NCBI RefSeq assembly: GCF_009931115.1
Contig: NZ_CP047491.1
Location: 3,874,001-3,938,000, forward strand
Length of the DNA stretch: 64,000 nucleotides
DNA from: Microbulbifer hydrolyticus
Lineage (GTDB): Bacteria > Pseudomonadota > Gammaproteobacteria > Pseudomonadales > Cellvibrionaceae
Direction: 5' to 3'
Both the position numbers and the translations under genes were made by a program. Under the pieces are notes generated by a model. The model had not been told where the DNA came from and did not search any database. It saw only the letters and a list, made by a program, of their open reading frames with translations. Below are positions 62,051-64,000 of the stretch, in pieces. Numbering within the stretch: the first letter of the stretch is position 1; each line of letters starts with the position of its first letter.

Positions 62051-62135
62051 GCCTTAACTTCAGGCTGGCGAGCTACTTGAGATTATGGAGAAATTCGCTC
62101 GCAGCTCTGGCTGAGCCCTGAAACTCGAAGAGAAG

Positions 62136-62272
62136 GTGCTGATGCCGATACAAACTTGCCAGACCTTCCGCGAGAGGGACCTCGCGGAAGAGCCCCCAGG
62201 GATGGGTTTACGGCGTGTCTGGCAAGTTTGTATCGGCAGCAGTACCGCCACCTAAGCAGCTAGCGGTACCAC
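62136..62272 (-). repeat. Nested palindromic intergenic repeat, copy E
   Basis: Outer stem of 22 bp, perfect (62143-62164 with 62217-62238). Inner stem of 10 bp, perfect (62165-62174 with 62181-62190). The core is read on the minus strand (62191-62216). Flank TACCGCCAC then TAGCGGTACCACA resembles that of copy B. It lies 28 bp past the gltD stop and opposite to copy D. Confidence 0.85.
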
Positions 62273-62299
62273 AGAGGAAAAGAAAAACTGCGAAGCTAA

Positions 62300-63733
<1,434 letters not shown>

Positions 63734-64000
63734 TTATTCGCCGCGCTTGCGTACATCGGACAGCAGGCCGGCGAGGCTGGCCGCCTTCGGCTTGACCAAC
63801 CAGAATTTGTTGAGGTAATCGTCGAAGTTATCCAACAACTCCTCACCCCAGGCACTGCCGGTCTCGGCCACGAACTCTTCAATGACTTCGCGCAGGTGAC
63901 TCTGGTATTCCTCCACTGCCTCACTGCTGATGCGGCGCAGTTCGATCAGCTCGTGGTTGCACTTGTCGAAGAAATCGCGGTCCATATCCAGCACGTAGGC
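63734..64000 (-). CDS. gltB: Glutamate synthase large subunit, C-terminal fragment
   Basis: The frame runs off the window end, and only the last 88 residues are visible; the gene start is at higher coordinates. The fragment [20 protein letters not shown] is the family C-terminus following the beta-helix (GXGXG) domain, and the ending [20 protein letters not shown] is typical of proteobacterial GltB. GltB carries the glutaminase and synthase activities, and gltD follows after 15 bp. Confidence 0.93.
   Translation of the reverse strand, partial: AYVLDMDRDFFDKCNHELIELRRISSEAVEEYQSHLREVIEEFVAETGSAWGEELLDNFDDYLNKFWLVKPKAASLAGLLSDVRKRGE

Larger units (their letters stand above)
61791..62299. other. 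gltD-hemE intergenic region with two repeats
   Basis: A 509-bp space, the longest in the window, holds repeat copies D and E in opposite orientation. The promoter of hemE should lie in 61791-61930. No other feature was recognised. Confidence 0.65.

Noticed and set aside
62060..62251. Small ORF through repeat copy E
   Set aside because: Same reason: the frame follows the inverted repeat and lacks a ribosome site.

Overview
The window looks like chromosomal DNA of a marine, polysaccharide-degrading gammaproteobacterium. The best guess is a Cellvibrionales member close to Microbulbifer. This is an inference from the moderately high GC, several very large TonB-dependent receptors of the Xanthomonas/Cellvibrio carbohydrate type, many secreted carbohydrate-active enzymes, and housekeeping genes (orn, rsgA, psd, hemE, gltBD, pepB) of ordinary gammaproteobacterial form. 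No rRNA, tRNA, CRISPR array, insertion sequence or prophage gene was recognised.

Bases 1-23.9 kb form one uronate/pectin utilisation region. It holds a GH2 enzyme (5' end outside the window), an alginate-lyase-superfamily enzyme, a secreted beta-helix protein, TonB receptor 1, uxaC, uxuB, then on the minus strand kduD, kduI, a DUF4861-GH105 fusion lipoprotein, TonB receptor 2, a GH28 polygalacturonase and a FadR-type GntR regulator, and finally uxaA on the plus strand. The inferred flow is as follows. GH28 and lyases cut polygalacturonan outside the cell or in the periplasm. The TonB receptors import oligomers. GH105 removes the unsaturated terminal uronate. KduI and KduD turn the unsaturated product into 2-keto-3-deoxygluconate. 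UxaC, UxuB and UxaA handle saturated uronates. TGGT-N3-ACCA-like palindromes in front of most of these transcription units suggest that the local GntR protein controls them together.

Bases 24-40 kb carry unrelated single genes and small groups: a small membrane protein, peptidase B, a zinc-finger/membrane/TPR protein facing a rhomboid protease, a large MscS-type channel, a DUF6515-like protein, an omega-aminotransferase plus succinate-semialdehyde dehydrogenase pair with a divergent LysR regulator, two very small proteins, a cytochrome b561 plus erythromycin-esterase-like pair, a membrane LytTR regulator, and a YaeR-type VOC protein preceded by a truncated gene remnant.

Bases 40-54 kb hold peptidase and uptake genes: a DUF1570-like gluzincin, a CocE/S15-like hydrolase, an M1 aminopeptidase lipoprotein, a TPR-sulfotransferase, TonB receptor 3, a nitrilase-superfamily amidohydrolase and an MFS transporter. 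Bases 54-64 kb are conserved core genes: orn, rsgA, a two-domain rhodanese, psd, an MFS transporter, a DUF3391/HD-GYP protein with an altered HD motif, hemE, gltD and the 3' end of gltB.

The most unusual structure is a family of about 110-bp nested inverted repeats in intergenic spaces: five good copies and one decayed copy. A central core and one flank are conserved. The two stems differ in sequence between copies but stay perfectly or almost perfectly self-complementary.
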